Positions 49,162 to 49,960 of a stretch of DNA of 49,960 bases are shown piece after piece. The notes beneath the pieces were generated by a model, which saw nothing but the letters and a program-made list of their open reading frames with translations, had not been told where the DNA came from and searched no databases. Every line of letters starts with the position of its first letter. The first letter of the stretch is position 1. Both the position numbers and the translations under genes were made by a program. This stretch comes from Candidatus Limimorpha caballi (GTDB taxonomy: Bacteria; Bacteroidota; Bacteroidia; Bacteroidales; F082): assembly GCA_018064605.1 (NCBI GenBank), contig JAGHUX010000032.1, positions 1-49,960 on the forward strand, read 5' to 3'.

Positions 49162-49615
49162 TACTATTCCGGGATAATCAAGTCGGGGCTATTTTCAAAA
49201 AGGAAGTTCTGCTTCAAACCACATAGTATGCCGATTTTTAAGCAGTTAGATTCGCAAAGATACAATGAGGCATTGTTCGATGTTGATACAATCTCCAACA
49301 TATAATACGGTAGCGCAAACGGATACTGGACATCGTCTGACTATGACTACGATATTAACGAGATTTTGAGAATGCAGGGCAAAACGCTCAAACAACAAAA
49401 ACTCGACCTCACGATGGACATATATCTGCCGCAACATTGAAATGATTGATTCGAAGAAAATCCCAGTCGCAGCATTCCATGGCGACCTCGATGAGATGGT
49501 GCCATACGGCTACGACTATCCTTTCACAATGATTGGTCCAGGTTGTAAGTTGTTGTTTAATCAACAAATCGAAATTGTACACTTTATACAATATGCCTCA
49601 CTCGCCTCACGTTGA

Positions 49616-49849
49616 TAAAGGCAGAGAATTAAATGAGGTATTTTACTAACGTGAGTTCGATGAAAACATAACATTGATTATAAACGATTTACTAAAAAGC
49701 AATTGACAAATGGATGACACTGGAATATCTGCGGACGAGACAGGAATGAAACCACAATTGTGTTCCGTACAATTGTTGTGATTCAAATGCACAATCAAAA
49801 TCAGGTGAAAAATATACGAAAAAAAATTGGTCAGTTCAAGAATATTTTG
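49616..49849. other. Intergenic stretch with no recognised gene
   Basis: Nothing coding was recognised. CTCACGTT (49606-49613) is inverted as AACGTGAG (49648-49655), and the 13-mer TAACGTGAGTTCG at 49647-49659 is the reverse complement of bases 85-97 at the other end of the window. Confidence 0.5.
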
Positions 49850-49857
49850 TATCTTTG
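49850..49857 (+). promoter_or_regulatory. -7 box of the right-edge transposase gene
   Basis: TATCTTTG matches TAnnTTTG, 34 bp before the ATG at 49892. Confidence 0.6.
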
Positions 49858-49891
49858 TAGTTGTAAATCAATAAGATAAATACACGATATC

Positions 49892-49960
49892 ATGATACTG
49901 ACCGACGACAAAATTACTGAAATTTTCTGCATTATCGACGATTTCTGCAAGATTTTTGAC
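49892..49960 (+). CDS. Start of an IS982-like transposase, cut by the window edge
   Basis: The first 23 residues, MILTDDKITEIFCIIDDFCK and onward, match the N-terminus typical of IS982-family transposases of Bacteroidota (DKITEIFC..DDFCK). The rest lies outside the window. It would be a second mobile element beside the IS4-type copy. Confidence 0.6.
   Translation, partial: MILTDDKITEIFCIIDDFCKIFD

Larger units (their letters stand above)
47922..49615 (+). pseudogene. Degraded esterase-like gene interrupted by an IS
   Basis: The 5' fragment begins MLPKIQTKAYSDYFCTIL at 47922 and is cut by an IS at 47976. Rejoining the DNA after one TACTA copy continues FRDNQVGAIFKKEVLLQTT to a stop at 49224-49226. 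A second frame then reads MPIFKQLDSQRYNEALFDVD, an in-frame TAA, and YGSANGYWTSSDYDYDINEI with DLTMDIYLPQH to a TGA at 49438. A third frame reads IPVAAFHGDLDEMVPYGYDY, stopping at 49615. The last two resemble a secreted alpha/beta-hydrolase esterase around the YGSANGYWTS entry and the late catalytic-Asp region, with the HGG and GxSxG core deleted. It is certainly non-functional; the family assignment is tentative. Confidence 0.55.

Noticed and set aside
1..49960. tRNA or rRNA genes
   Set aside because: I saw no stretch with a T-loop GTTCGA-type core in a cloverleaf context or rRNA-like conserved blocks; a covariance search would be needed to exclude a missed tRNA.

Overview
This window comes from a member of the Bacteroidota, most likely the order Bacteroidales. 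The signs are about twenty promoter -7 boxes matching TAnnTTTG, three secreted proteins ending in type IX secretion (T9SS) type A sorting domains, a PorD (DUF4835) homologue, the bamD-rpoZ-porD-recN cluster, BspA-like LRR and DUF4143 ATPase genes, and few Shine-Dalgarno sequences. No rRNA, tRNA or CRISPR array was found. The body is chromosomal, while both ends and several junctions are accessory DNA in decay.

Layout. 1-3810: a DUF4143 ATPase lacking its P-loop, an intact AAA_14/DUF4143 ATPase, and a frameshifted BspA-like LRR protein, separated by short tandem repeats and a duplicated 54-bp promoter block. 4096-6010: acyl-CoA synthetase behind a phased T-tract region, closed by a terminator. 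6028-11887 (minus): LTA-synthase-like membrane sulfatase, then ffh-folD-OmpA/PD40. 11924-15042: YggS, a lipoprotein, an EamA transporter and a TrmH/SpoU methyltransferase. 15208-17582: a probable structured RNA with an intrinsic terminator, two AT-rich surface-glycan genes, and the scar of a HEPN/MNT toxin-antitoxin pair. 17566-21690: acyl-ACP thioesterase, lipid kinase, ADP-forming acyl-CoA synthetase and a possible 38-residue membrane protein. 21699-28478: T9SS M28 peptidase (minus), a third DUF4143 ATPase behind 33-bp iterons, a D-lactate dehydrogenase-like flavo/Fe-S protein (minus), and an orphan antitoxin with only the tail of its toxin. 28563-30763: ABC ATPase, permease and GntR regulator with a palindromic operator. 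30765-37199: M16 peptidase, HTH protein, hypothetical proteins and a MltC-like transglycosylase. 37236-39848: a multidomain T9SS-exported PNGase F-like glycoamidase. 39862-47704 (minus): DUF6913, dapA, T9SS M14 carboxypeptidase, bamD, rpoZ, porD, recN. 47871-49960: a wrecked esterase-like gene interrupted by an internally deleted IS4-family element, then the start of a second transposase.

How the genes fit together. The M28 and M14 peptidases and the PNGase F-like enzyme would form an exported set degrading peptides and glycoproteins, with PorD belonging to the machinery that exports them. ADP-forming acyl-CoA synthetase, acyl-CoA ligase, acyl-ACP thioesterase and the lactate-dehydrogenase-like flavoprotein suit fermentation of amino acids or lactate plus lipid turnover. 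BamD, the OmpA/PD40 protein, the transglycosylase and the sulfatase serve the envelope. The most notable items for follow-up are the PNGase F-like protein with Gln at the Glu118 position, the pseudoknot/terminator RNA at 15208-15532, the 33-bp iterons before the ATPase at 23932, the palindromic operator of the GntR-ABC operon, the phased T-tracts before the acyl-CoA synthetase, and the several toxin-antitoxin and IS scars.
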